A DNA stretch of 32,276 bases. Source: Phycisphaerales bacterium (GTDB lineage: Bacteria > Planctomycetota > Phycisphaerae > Phycisphaerales > UBA1924). Position 1 is the stretch's first letter. Each line of letters begins with the position of its first letter. Shown here in pieces: positions 1-12,000 of the stretch. Under the pieces are notes generated by a model that was not told the origin of the DNA, did no database searches, and worked only from the letters and a program-made list of their open reading frames with translations. The position numbers and the translations under genes were made by a program. The stretch spans positions 1-32,276 of the forward strand of contig JAJVHS010000095.1 in NCBI GenBank assembly GCA_022072615.1. Reading direction: 5' to 3'.

Positions 1-3000
1 CAGCCTCAGCCCGAGGCACAGCCGGCCGCCCAGCCGACAACCCCCCCGGCGGCCCAGCCGCAGCCGGTGGCGCCCGCGCCGACACCTTCCCCCGCGCCGG
101 CGCCTCCGGCGGAGGCCAAGCCGGGTCTGATCAAGTTCAGCTTCAAGGACATGCCGTTTGACCTGGTGCTGGATTACTTCTCGCGCGAGAGCGGGCTGCC
201 GGTGATCCGCGAGGCGGCGGTGCCGCAGGGATCGATGACGTTCGTCGGCGCCGAGCCGTACACCTTCGACGAGGCGCTGTCGATCCTGAACCTGAACCTG
301 GCGATGCAGGGCGTTCATCTCCGCAAGCAGGACCAGTTCCTGTACCTGGCCTCGCTGCAGGATTCGGTGAAGAAGGCCAACCGGGTGGAGAACGACCGGG
401 TGCCTCCGGACGTCCAGCCCGATCAGTTCCTGACGCTGACGATCCCGCTGAGCAACGCGCAGGCGGCGCAGGTGGCCGACCAGATCAAGCCGCTGATCGG
501 CCCGTTCGGCGGGGTGCAGGCGGTGCCGGCGCAGAACATGGTGATCGTGATGGAGTCCGCTGCGCAGTGCCGGCGGATCCGCGACATCGTGCAGTCGATC
601 GACCAGGTGAAGCCGGCGGACCAGGCGTTCAAGCTGTTCCCGCTCAAGTACGCGCAGGCGGAGGCGGTGTACGGGGCGCTGCGCGGGCTGATCGGCGAGC
701 GCGTGCGGCAGACGTTCATCGGTGCGGACGGGAAGGCGACGACGGTCACCGACACGGCGGTGCAGGGCGTCAACATCACCCCCGATCCGAGGACCAACTC
801 GCTGCTGGTGGTGGGGCTGGCGGCCCGCATCAAGCAGGTCGAGGAGCTGCTGACGCTGCTGGACATCCCGGAGGCGGGCCAGGGCGATTCTCAGATGATG
901 ACGTTCAGCCTGGCGACGCTCTCGGCGGACGCGGCGGCGCAGCGGATCAACGCGCTGTACCAGAACATCCCGGCGGCCCGCAAGCCGACGGTGCTGCCGC
1001 TGCCGGAGGCGGGCAAGCTGACGGTGATCGGGTCGCAGCCGCTGCTGCTGCAGGCGATGACGCTGCTCAACGAGATCGACGGCGGTGGCCGAGCGGTCGA
1101 CCCGGCGCAGGCGGTCGAGCGCAAGGCGGTGATCGTGCGGCTGAAGTTCGTGACGCCGGCGCAGGTCGAGCAGATCACGTCGCGGCTGCTGACGCCGCGC
1201 CAGTCCCAGGTCGTGCGCACGGCCCCGACGCCCGACGGGCGGGGGATGGTGATCACCGGCCCGGCGGCGGACGTGGACTCGGTGCAGCAGGTGGTGCAAA
1301 GCATGGACGTCGCGCCGGAGGTCGAGCGCGAGGTGCGGATGGTGAAGATCGCCGCGGGCGACGCGGCGGCGGTGCTCGCTCGGGCGTCGGAGCTCTACGC
1401 GCAGACAGGCCAGGCCGAGAAGGAGCCGGTGACGGCGACGCTGGACGCCGAATCACGGATCGTGACGCTGATCGGGTCGCGGGCGGCGCTGACGAGTTTC
1501 GAGTCGCTGGTGACGCAGACGCAGGCGAACGTCGCGGTCGACCGGACCGGCAAGTCGTACGACATCAAGAAGGTCAAGCCCAGCGTGCTGGCGACGAAGC
1601 TGGCGCGGCTCGCCAAGCCGCTGCTGCGCCTTGACGACGATTCCCCGGGGGTCGATCCGGTGATCGAGCCCCTGGACGAGCTCAAGAAGCTGATCGTGCG
1701 AGCCGAGCCGTCTCAGTTCGGGGTCATCGACGAGCTGATCGCGCGGCTGGACACCGACGAGCCGCGGGCCCGGGAGCTGCGGGTGGTGCGGATCACCTCG
1801 CCCGACCCGGCGGGCCTGATCGAGAAGGCCCAGAAGCTCTACGCGGCGAAGATCGACGGGATGCCCGACGAGGAGGCGGGGCCGGTCGAGGCGAAGTTCG
1901 ACGAGAAGTCGGGTCGAGTGATGATCTCCGGTCGGGCGGCGGCGATCCGGATGTTCTCGGATTCGCTGCAGGACGCGCAGCAGCTGGCGCCGCCGGCTCG
2001 GACGACGCGGGTGATCGACGTTGCCAACCGCAAGGCGTCGGAGCTGATCGAGCCCTTGACGGTGTTCCTGAAGAGCGCGGACTCGATCGACCCCGCGCGG
2101 AAGGTGCCGGACCCGACCATCCAGGTGCTGGAGACGACCAACTCCCTGCTGGTGACGGCGGAGGAGGCGCAGCACGCGCTGGTGAACGAGTACGTCCAGC
2201 GTCTGGACAAGGTGGACCAGACGCAGCTGCCGCCGCTGAAGCTGCTGCAGCTCCGGACGGCGGAGTCGACGGCGATCGCGGCGATGCTCAACCAGCAGTA
2301 CGCGCAGCGTCCGCAGGCCGAACGCGCGGCCAAGCCGGTGGATGTGCGCGCCGACGCGGCGACCAACACGCTGATCGTGTCGGCGCACCCGGACCTGTTC
2401 GATTCGATCAAGGGGTTCGTCGACGAGCTGAACAAGGAGAAGAAGGAAGGGGCCGACCGGGTCACCAAGCTGTTCCCCCTGAAGGTCGCCAAGGCGGTCG
2501 AGGTCGCGGCCGCGATGGACAAGCTGTACCCGCTGCCGCCGGTGCCGGTCGACCGGCTGAACCGGCCGATGCCGTGGCTGCAGCAGCCTAAGGAGGTGAC
2601 GGTGTCGGCGGACGCGAGCAGCAACTCGCTGATCGTGGACTGCCCGGCGGACCGCGTGGAGGCGCTTGAGACGCTCGCCCAGCAGCTCGACCGCGTGGAA
2701 CTGCCGCCAAGCGCGCAGCTCCGGACGTACCGGGTGGTGGGCGCGGATCTGAACACGATCTCGACGACGCTGAACGCGCTGGCGCAGCGGGGGAACCTCT
2801 CGGCGCCGGCCCAGCCCGGCAAGCAGGCGGTGCAGGTAATCGTGCAGACCGAGCCGCGCAGCGGGACGCTGATCGTCGCCGGCGATGAGGTCACGTTCGA
2901 GCGCGTCGAGCAAATGCTCAAGGACCTCTCGGCGGTGCCGATCGAGAAGGGGCTGCGGGTGGTGCCGGTCGCCAACGAACGAGCGGCGTCGGTGCGCGAC

Positions 3001-6000
3001 CGTGCGCTTGCGATCTACAACGCGCAGATCGCGCAGATCCCCGGCGCCAACCCGGTGGACGTGACGATCGACGAGCGCAGCAACTCGCTCATGGTCGTGG
3101 CGGACGCCGAGGCGATGCCGCGGTTCATGAAGATCATCGACGAGCTCCAGCGGCAGGCGGGGCCGGCGAGGGAAGTCCGGATGATCGAGCTGCGGCTCGC
3201 CAGGGCCGCGGAGGTCGCGGCGTTCCTGGACGATCTTGTCAAGAGCAGCGAGTCGCTGGGGATCCGGGGCGGTCCCGAGCCGGTGATCGAGCCGATCGAG
3301 GCCAACAACACCCTCCTGATCGCGGCGCAGCCGATCCAGTTCGCGGTGATCGAGTCGCTGGTCAAGAGCCTCGACCAGGCCAAGGCCGCGGACAAGCCGC
3401 CGATGCGGATCCTCAAGGTCCGCACCAGCGACGCGGCGAACCTCGCGCAGGTGCTCCAGCAGGCGTATTCCGTGCGCTCGGCCGAGCAGCGCGGCAAGTT
3501 CCCGGTCGACATCCAGGCCGACGCGGCGACCAACACGCTGCTGGTGTCGGCGCACCCGGACCTGCTGCCCGAGATCGAGAAGGTGGTCGCGGAGCTGAAC
3601 GAGACGACCTCGGCGGACGCGACCGGCCGCGAGATCCGCATCTTCCCGCTCAAGGTCGCGAGGGCCGAGGAGCTCGCGCAGACGATCGACCAGATGTTCC
3701 CCGATCCGCCGGTGCCGATCGACCCGCGCACGCGCCAGCCGCGGCCGGACCTCAAGGCGCCGCGCGAGGTGGTGGTCCGGGCGGACCGGGCGACCAACTC
3801 GCTCATCGTCGACGCGCCGGCCCAGCGGCTCGCGGGCTTCGAGCAGATCGTCAAGAGCCTGGATCAGCAGAAGCTCGCCGAGAACATCGAGATCCGGACG
3901 TACCGCATCGAACGGGCGAGCCTGGACGCCGTCGCCGGCGCGCTGCGGAACCTGGCCGCGTCGGGGTCGCTGATCGCGGGTCACGCGGTGGCCGCCGGTT
4001 CCGTGACGGTCTCGACCGAGCCGACCAACCGGGCGCTGATCGTGAGCGGACCGGTCGAAGTGTTCGCGGGCGTCGAGCGCGTGGTGAAGGAACTGGACGG
4101 GGCGCCGGACCGGCCGCAGACATCGCTGCGGATGTACGCGCTCAAGCACGCCCGGGCCGATCGCCTCCAGGCGCTGATGCAGAAGGTGCTCGCGACGCGG
4201 CTGCGGGACCAGCGCGAGGCCGAGGGCAAGTCGGGGGATGACGTCCAGACGCTGCTGGATGTCTCGGCGGACGTGGCGTCCAACACGCTGATCATCTCGG
4301 CGCCCGAGTCGATCCAGGCGATCGCGCAGGAGCTGGTCAAGAGCCTCGACAACGAGGGCGCCGCGGGGGGGCAGACCTCGGTGCGCGTCATCCCGCTGAA
4401 CTTCGCCGAGGCGGGGTCGGTGGCGACGACGCTCACGCAGGCGATCCCCGGGCTTGACCTGCCGACCGGCGGCAAGGTGACGGTGGTTGCCGCGCCGGGT
4501 TCCAACGCGATCCTGCTCACGGGCGTCGAGGCGGACATCAACAAGGTCGAGGAGCTCATCAAGCCGCTGGACGTGCAGCCCTCGACGGCCGATGCCCCCA
4601 AGGTCGAGACGTTCGAGCTCAAGCACGCGGACGCGACGGAGCTTGCGACCACGGTCCAGCGTCTGCTGGTGGACCAGCAGGAGACCGACCCGCGGATCCT
4701 CTCGCTGCAGCTCCAGTTTGCGCGGCAGAACCGCCAGGACCTGTTCAAGAAGCCGATGATCCGCGTCGAGGCGGCGCAGCGCACCAACGCGCTGATCATC
4801 TCGGCGCCGCAGTCCACGCTCCAGCTCGCCAGGACGCTGATCGAGAATCTCGACCAGCCCTCGGGCACGACCGACCGCGTGGTGATGACCTTCACGCCGG
4901 CGCGTGCCGACCCGGCCTCACTGGCCGCCACCGTGGGCAAGATCGTGAACGCGACGCTCCCGCAGGGCCGCCGCCCGCTGGAACTGACGTCCGAGCCGCG
5001 ATCGGGAGCGATCGTGGCGCTGGGGAGCGCGGAGCAGGTGGCGGAGGCGATGAAGCGGCTGGCCGAGTTCGATGACCGCGTGCCGGCGGTGCCCGCGGCG
5101 GACCTGCGGATCTTCGAGCTCAAGAACGCCGACGCGGCGTCGGTCGCGTCGCAGGTGCAGGGGATGATGTCGGACCGGTCGCGGTGGCCGCGCGAGCTGG
5201 TGCAGGCGGAGAAATCCGGCGCGGGGGTGCCCGCACCGGCGGTGAACGCCGACGCCAAGGGCAACCGGTTGCTGGTGAGCGTGCCGTCGGTGCTCATGCC
5301 GATGGCCAGCGAGCTGATCTCGACGCTGGACCAGCCGGCGTCGGCGGGCGCGGTGCAGGTGCAGGTGTACAAGCTCCAGCAGGGCGAGGCCGCGTCGGTC
5401 GCGGCGGCGCTGCGCGAGGGGCTGCGTGCGTCCGCCAAGCCCGGCGACCCGGTGCCGACGATCACGCCCGAGCAGGGCAGCAACGTCGTCATCGTCTCGG
5501 GGTCGACCGACCAGCTCGCGCGGGTCGCCGAGCTGATCGAGCCGATGGACTCGGTCGTGGAGCCCGACCGCATCGGGCTGCGCACGATTTTTCTCAGGCA
5601 TGCCCGGGCCGAGGCGCTCGCGCCCGTGATCGAGGGCGTGCTGGCGCGGGAATCGATGTTCGACCGGATGTCCGAGCAGCAGCGCCAGCAGTACATCCGG
5701 CTGCACGGCATCAAGGCGATCGAGAAGGTGAAAGTCACGGCCGAGAAGCGGCTGAACGCGGTGCTCGTGAGCGGCCCGGCGCCGATGCTCGAACTGGCCG
5801 AGCAGGTGGTGAGCGAGCTGGACGTCGACGCCGAGGCCGCGGCCGGGTCTACGGGCAAGCGGCTGGTGCGGATCATCACGCTCGAGAACGCCGACGCGAC
5901 CGAGCTGGCGACGAACCTCACGTCGGTCCTCGCTGAGGACGCGACGCAGGCGCAGCCGCCGAGCGTGCGCGTGGACAAGTCAAGCAACTCGCTGATCGTG

Positions 6001-9000
6001 CGGGCGACGACGGACCAGATGGCGACGGTTGAGGAGCTCGTCTCCAAGCTCGACCAGGCAACGCTGGCGGGCAACCGGCAGATGCGGGTGATCCCGATCG
6101 ACAAGTCCCGCGCGAGCGCGGAGATGATGGCTCGGACGCTCAAGAAGCTGCTCGAGCAGCAGGGCGGAACGAAGGTCGAGGTGGTATCGACCGAGGAGCT
6201 GCTGAAGCGCGAGCTCGGCGAGGACGACGGCGACCCGGATGATGATGGGGGCCCGGGAACGCCGAGCGGAAAGTCCAAGGGCAAGCAGGGGTCGCGGCTT
6301 GAACGCCCAGAAACGCCGGGCGATGGGCTGGGTGTTCGGCAGGTGGCGGCGGGCGAGCGCGCGGCGCTCGCCGAGGGGGCCCGGTGGTTCGCAGGGTCGA
6401 GCACGCATTTCCCGTTCTTTGCGGCGATTGCCGCAAGCACCGCGCTCGAGTGGCAGCCCGCCGAGCCCGCGGGCGCCGCGCCGGCGCGTGAATCGGCTGA
6501 TAAAACCGATCGCTCGGATTCGGGCGTGACGATCGCCGTCGACCAGGCGACCAACTCGATCCTGGTGGTCGGTTCGCCGCGGATGACCGAGCGCCTGGCG
6601 GCGCTGGCCCTGGAGCTTGAGAAGAACCTGCCGAGCGAGCCGACGGGCGTGCACGTCGTGACGCTGCCGGAATCGACGCCCGCGGGCCTCGTGCAGCAGA
6701 TAGTTGCCTCGACGGTGGCGCAGATCGGCCGGATCGGCCCGGGCAACCCGGGTGGGTTCAGCGGGGCGGTGAGCGTTTCTGCCGATCCGACGGGGACGTC
6801 GCTGATCGTGCTCGCGAACGACACGGACTTCAAGACCGTGGGCCAGATCATCGTGTCGGTCTCGCACGCGGGAGCGGCGGCGAAGGTAGCGGTGAAGATC
6901 TACCCGCTGCAGTCGATCACCGCGGGTCGGGCGCGTGACGCGATCGAGGACCTTGTGAGCCCGCAGCCGCGGGGCCAGCAGGCGCGCCGCGTTCGCGCGC
7001 TGGACCTGACGATCCCCGGGGCCGAAGGGCAGGCGGACGTCACGGCGCGGATCGACCCGTCGAAGGTGCGCGTGACGGCGGACCCGTCGGGATCACTGCT
7101 GATCGTCGCGGCGCCGGAGGAGACGCTGGCGCTGGTGGACCGGTTCGTGGGCCTCATCGATCAGAGCCCGGTGACCAATCGCCTGTCCATCCGGCGGTAC
7201 GAGCTGGCGAACGCCCGCGCGGTCGATCTTTCCCGCACGCTGCAGTCGCTGATGGATGCGCAGCGGCAGGGCGCCAATGCGAGCGAGCTGCCGCAGGCAC
7301 GGTTCATCGCGGACGACCGCACGAACTCGCTGCTGGTGACGGCGAGCGAGCCCCAGCACGGCGAGGTTGCCCGGATTCTCCAGACGGCGGACGCCTCGAC
7401 CGAGGACAAGACGCTCAAGACGGAGATCATCGCGCTGCAGCAGGCCGCGCCGGCGACGGTTCAGAAGATCGTGGAAGAGATCGTGATCGGAAACGACCCG
7501 GCTCGGAAGGAGAAGATCCGGCTGAGCACGGACGATTCCTCGAACCTGCTGGTGGTGCGGGCGGCGCCCGAGGTCATCACCGAGGTGCAGCGGATCGTCG
7601 CGGAGGTCGACACGGGCGCCGCGGTCGGTCTGCCGGTGAGATCGATCAAGCTCGAGCGGGCGGACGCGCAGCAGGTGGCGACGGCGCTGCAGAAGTTCTT
7701 CCAGGACCGTGCGGCGGCGTCGGCTCGTCCGGGGCACCGGGCCGTGAGCAAGGTCACGGTGGTGGGCGACCGCCGCAGCGCGACGCTGGTGGTGGCCGCG
7801 TCGGACGCGGAGTTCGAGGAGATCAAGGCGCTGGCGGCGAGCTTCGACACGCCCGCGCCCGGGAAGGACCTGCAGTTCAAGATCGTGGCGCTCAAGAACG
7901 CGAGGGTCTCGGACATCCAGACGACCGTTCGGAACCTTACCGACGAGCTGCAGTGGCAGCGGTCCAACGCGCCGGGCGCCCGGCAGGCCGATCAGGGCAC
8001 GGAGACGCTCTCGGTCGACTTCAACGAACGCACCAACAGCGTCATCGTGATGGGACAGGGCGAGGGGATGGTCGCCATCGAGCGGCTGATCGCGGCCCTG
8101 GACCTGCCCGACTCGGCCCGGGCGACGATGGTCGTCCGCAGCGTGGCGGTTGATAAGGCCGATCCGACGGCGGTGCGGCAGGCGGTCGAGCGGGCGCTCT
8201 CGAACCCCAACTGGCGGCAGTGGCGCGGTCAGGACCCCGACGCGGTGTCGGTGATCTCGGATCCGCGCCGGAGGGCGCTGGTGCTCGTGGGGCGCCAGGA
8301 GCGCGTCGACCAGGCCCTTGAGTTCATCAAGGAGCTGGACGCGGTGGGCGCCCGGGGCGGCCAGCAGGTCGCGACGATCACGCTCGAGCACGCGAGGGCG
8401 GACCGGGCGGCGCAGTCGATCTCGCAGTTCATGCGGAACTGGGCGGCGAGCCAGGGGCGGCCGGCGGACGCGATGCCATCGGTGATCGGGTCGGCCGAGG
8501 GCAACGTGCTGATCGTCTCCGGCGACGAGGCAGAACTGAAGACCATCCGCGACGTGGTGGCGCAGATCGATCAGCCCGGCCTGAACCAGGGCCGGCGGAT
8601 CGAGGTGTTCCTGATGCGCAACGCGCAGGTGTCGGACACGGCGGCGACGCTGCGTTCGGTGCTCGGCCGCGGGCGCCAGGGCGAGGACCAGGTGACGGTG
8701 ACGGCGCAGCCGAGCACGAATTCGGTAATCGTTTCGGCGCCGGACGTGATGTTCGAGCAGATCGAGGCGCTGGTAAACACGCTGGACGCGGCGCCGACGG
8801 CGGAGACCAGCAACCTGGTGACCGTGCCGCTGCAGACGGCTCGGGCGCAGGAGGTGGCGACGGCGCTCAAGTCGGCGCTGCCGACGACGCTGAAGATCAC
8901 GGTGACGCCGGTCGTGCGGAGCAACTCGCTCCTGCTCTCGGGGTCGAGCGACGCGATCGCGGTCGTGATGGAGCACATCAAGACGCTGGACCAGGAGCCC

Positions 9001-12000
9001 GCCAAGACGCTTGAGGTGTTCCGGCGGATCGCGATCTCGAACGTGCCCGCTGAGGAGATCGAGTACACGCTGGGCCAGGTGCTGCGGGCCCGCGCCCGGG
9101 CGACGTCGGACGTGGCGCCGACGGTGGATTCCTCGCGCAACGACAACTCGCTGCTGATCTCCGCGCCGGCCGACCAGATCGACCAGATCGAGGCGCTGGT
9201 GAAGGAGCTCGACGTCGCGACGAGCAAGACGCGGCGGACGGAGTTCGTGAAGGTCGAGTTCGCCGACGCCGAGCAGGTCGGCAAGGCGTTGCAGATGTTC
9301 TACGGGAGGTTCGCGCCCGAGGCGACGACGCCGGGGGCTCGCAACGTGACCATCGTCCCCGACCGCGGGTCCAACTCGGTGATCATCAGCGCCGACGACG
9401 CCGAGTGGCAGGGGATCCGCGAGCTGGTGGCCAAGCTCGACGACAAGGAGTACGACACGTCGCGGCAGCTCGCGGTGATCGGTCTGCGCCACGCCGACGC
9501 CGCCAGTGTCGCCAGGGCCATCAACGAGGGCTTCCGCACGCCGCTGCTGGACGCGGTCAACCGCGCGCGGCAGGACCGGACCGGCCGCGCACAGACGCGG
9601 ACGGACGGCCGGCCTCTCGCCGGTCTGGACGGGATCGTGCTCGAGGGCGAGAACATCCCGGCGGTATCGGCCGAGCCGCAGACAAACGCGCTGGTCGTCT
9701 TCGCGGTCCAGCGGGACCTCGATCGGATCAAGCTGGTCGTCGAACAGCTCGACCAGCCCGGCTTTGCGGACCTGCCCGAGCCGAGGATCATCCCCGTGAC
9801 CGGTGGCGGGCGGCCGTCGCTGATCGCGCAGACGCTCCGGGAGATGTTCACGAACCAGCGCGGGGGCGGTGCGCAGATGACCGGTCCGCGGGCGGTGATG
9901 ATCGCGGGGCTCGACGACTCGGCGGCGCTGCTGGTGCGGGCGGACGAATCGCAGTTCGCTCAGATCAAGGCCCTGGCCGACACCCTCCAGCAGCAGGGGA
10001 AGGTCAACCAGCTCTCGCCGACGGTGGTGAAGCTGTCGCACGTGCCGGCGGCTCGGATCCGCCAGACGCTGGTTGCGACCTTCACGCCCATCGCGCAGAA
10101 GCTGGGCGAGACGGTGGCGATCGAGGTCGACCGCGGGAGCAACGCGCTGGTGATCGCCAGCTCCGAGCGGCTGCGCGACGAGATCAAGCGGGTCATCGCC
10201 GAGCTCGATCAGGCGGTGCTCGGCGACGACCAGGCCGGCGACGCCGGGCCGACGCGGCTGGGCCAGTCGGTGTTCATCGTGGACGTGCAGAACAACTCGC
10301 CGGACGACGTGCGGAAGGTGCTCATCGACATGGGCCTGGACAAGCCGCAGGCGGCCGACCGGCCGGGCGTGGTCACCGATCCGGTGACCATCACGGTGCT
10401 GGGCAGCCGCCGGGCGCTGGCGGTGCTGGCGAGCCCGGGCGATTCGGCGGCGGTGATCGAGCTGATCAAGGCCGTGGACGCCGCGCCGCTGGAACCCGAG
10501 CAGCAGATGGCGGTGGTGGGGCTGAAGCTCGCCTCCGCGGCAACGGTGGTGAACACGCTCAACAGCATGCTCGCCCCGACGGACCAGAAGACCGGCACGG
10601 GCCCCGCGCAGGCACTGGCCGAGCAGGTGCGGCGGCTGAGCATGGTGCGCAACGGCGTGGACGACTCGCCGCTGGCGGTCGACCTGACCAAGCCGGTGCG
10701 GCTGATCCCCGACGCCGAGAGCAACAGCGTGATCATCGCGTCCTCGCCGGCGAACGTCGAGGCGCTGCGCGAGGTGGTGAAGATGCTCGACGCGCTGCCG
10801 ATGGGCGACGCGGTCGTGGTGCGCATCTTCCCGCTGCAGAACGCGTTGGCGTCGCGGGTGAAGACGATCGTGGACCAGCTCTTCCAGCAGGGCGAGGCCC
10901 TGCGGAGGCTGCCGGGCACGCGCCGCCAGGGGCTGCCGACGACGGCGACCGGCCAGGCGCTGGCGGGCGAGATCGCGACCGCCATCGACGACCGGACGAA
11001 CACCCTCATCACCGCGGGGCGGGACGAGGCGGTGGCCCTGGTCGAGATCCTGGTCAAGCAGATCGATTCGGACGAGGCGTCCAAGTGGATCGAGCCGACC
11101 ATCATCCCGCTCGAGCACGCCGACGCGGTGACGCTCTCGCGCAAGCTGCGGGAGGTGCTCATCAGCGGCCTGGCGGCGACGCCCGAGGCGATGGGTCTGC
11201 AGCGGCAGTTCGGCCGGCTGCGGATGATCGCCAAGGGCGGGGACCCCAGCACTCCCGAGTCGCGGGTCGAGGCGGACCTGTTCGCGCCGCTGTCGAGCCT
11301 GGTCATCACCCCCGATGAGCAGATGAACGCGCTGATCGTCGTGGGGACTCCTACGAACATCCAGGTCGTGCGCGAGCTGGCGGGCCAGCTCGACGTCGAG
11401 GCCGCCGCGGCCTCCAACGAGGTGCGGGTCTTCGCGCTCGAGCACGCGGCCGCGGACCGCGTCGCCCAGATCGTGCAGGGTGTGTTCCAGCAGCGCGAGC
11501 GCGACGGCCAGATCCGTCCCGAGGACCGGCTCATCATCGCGTCGGACGTCCGCACCAACTCCCTGATCGTGACGTCGAGCCCGCGCAGCTTCTCGATCCT
11601 CGAGAGCCTGCTCAAGACGCTGGACGGCGACCAGACCAACTTCTCGGTCGGCCTGCACATCATCCCGGTGACGGGGGCCGACGTGAAGATCCTCGCGCCC
11701 AAGATCGACAAGCTCATGCGCGAGCGGATCGAGGCGTCGCGCCGCGGCGGGTCGGTCGCCAACCCGTCGGACGTGTTCAGCATCGAGGCCGAGCCGACGA
11801 GCAACCTGCTCATCGTCGCCGCCAGTGAGGAGAACCTGCAGCTCGTCAAGGACCTGCTGACGGCGCTGACGTCCGACTCGTCGAGGCTGGCGAGCGCCGC
11901 CCGGACCGAGATCATCTCACTCCAGAAGGCGACGGCCTCCGAGGCCGCGCAGCAGATCTCGCAGATGTACGTGGAAAAGGAGAACCAGCGCCGGGGCGAG

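Noticed and set aside
1453..4626. A 1,057-codon minus-strand frame
   Set aside because: Same reasoning: an antisense shadow of the module array, with periodicity inherited from the repeats.
3981..6851. A 956-codon minus-strand Ser/Thr/Arg-rich frame
   Set aside because: An antisense shadow of the secretin codons with no signal or motif; the plus-strand reading has clear family homology.
7093..11658. A 1,521-codon open frame on the minus strand inside the secretin gene
   Set aside because: Its translation is His/Arg/Asp/Leu-rich low-complexity that mirrors the repeated modules on the plus strand. Long antisense frames are expected in very GC-rich DNA; no domain is seen.
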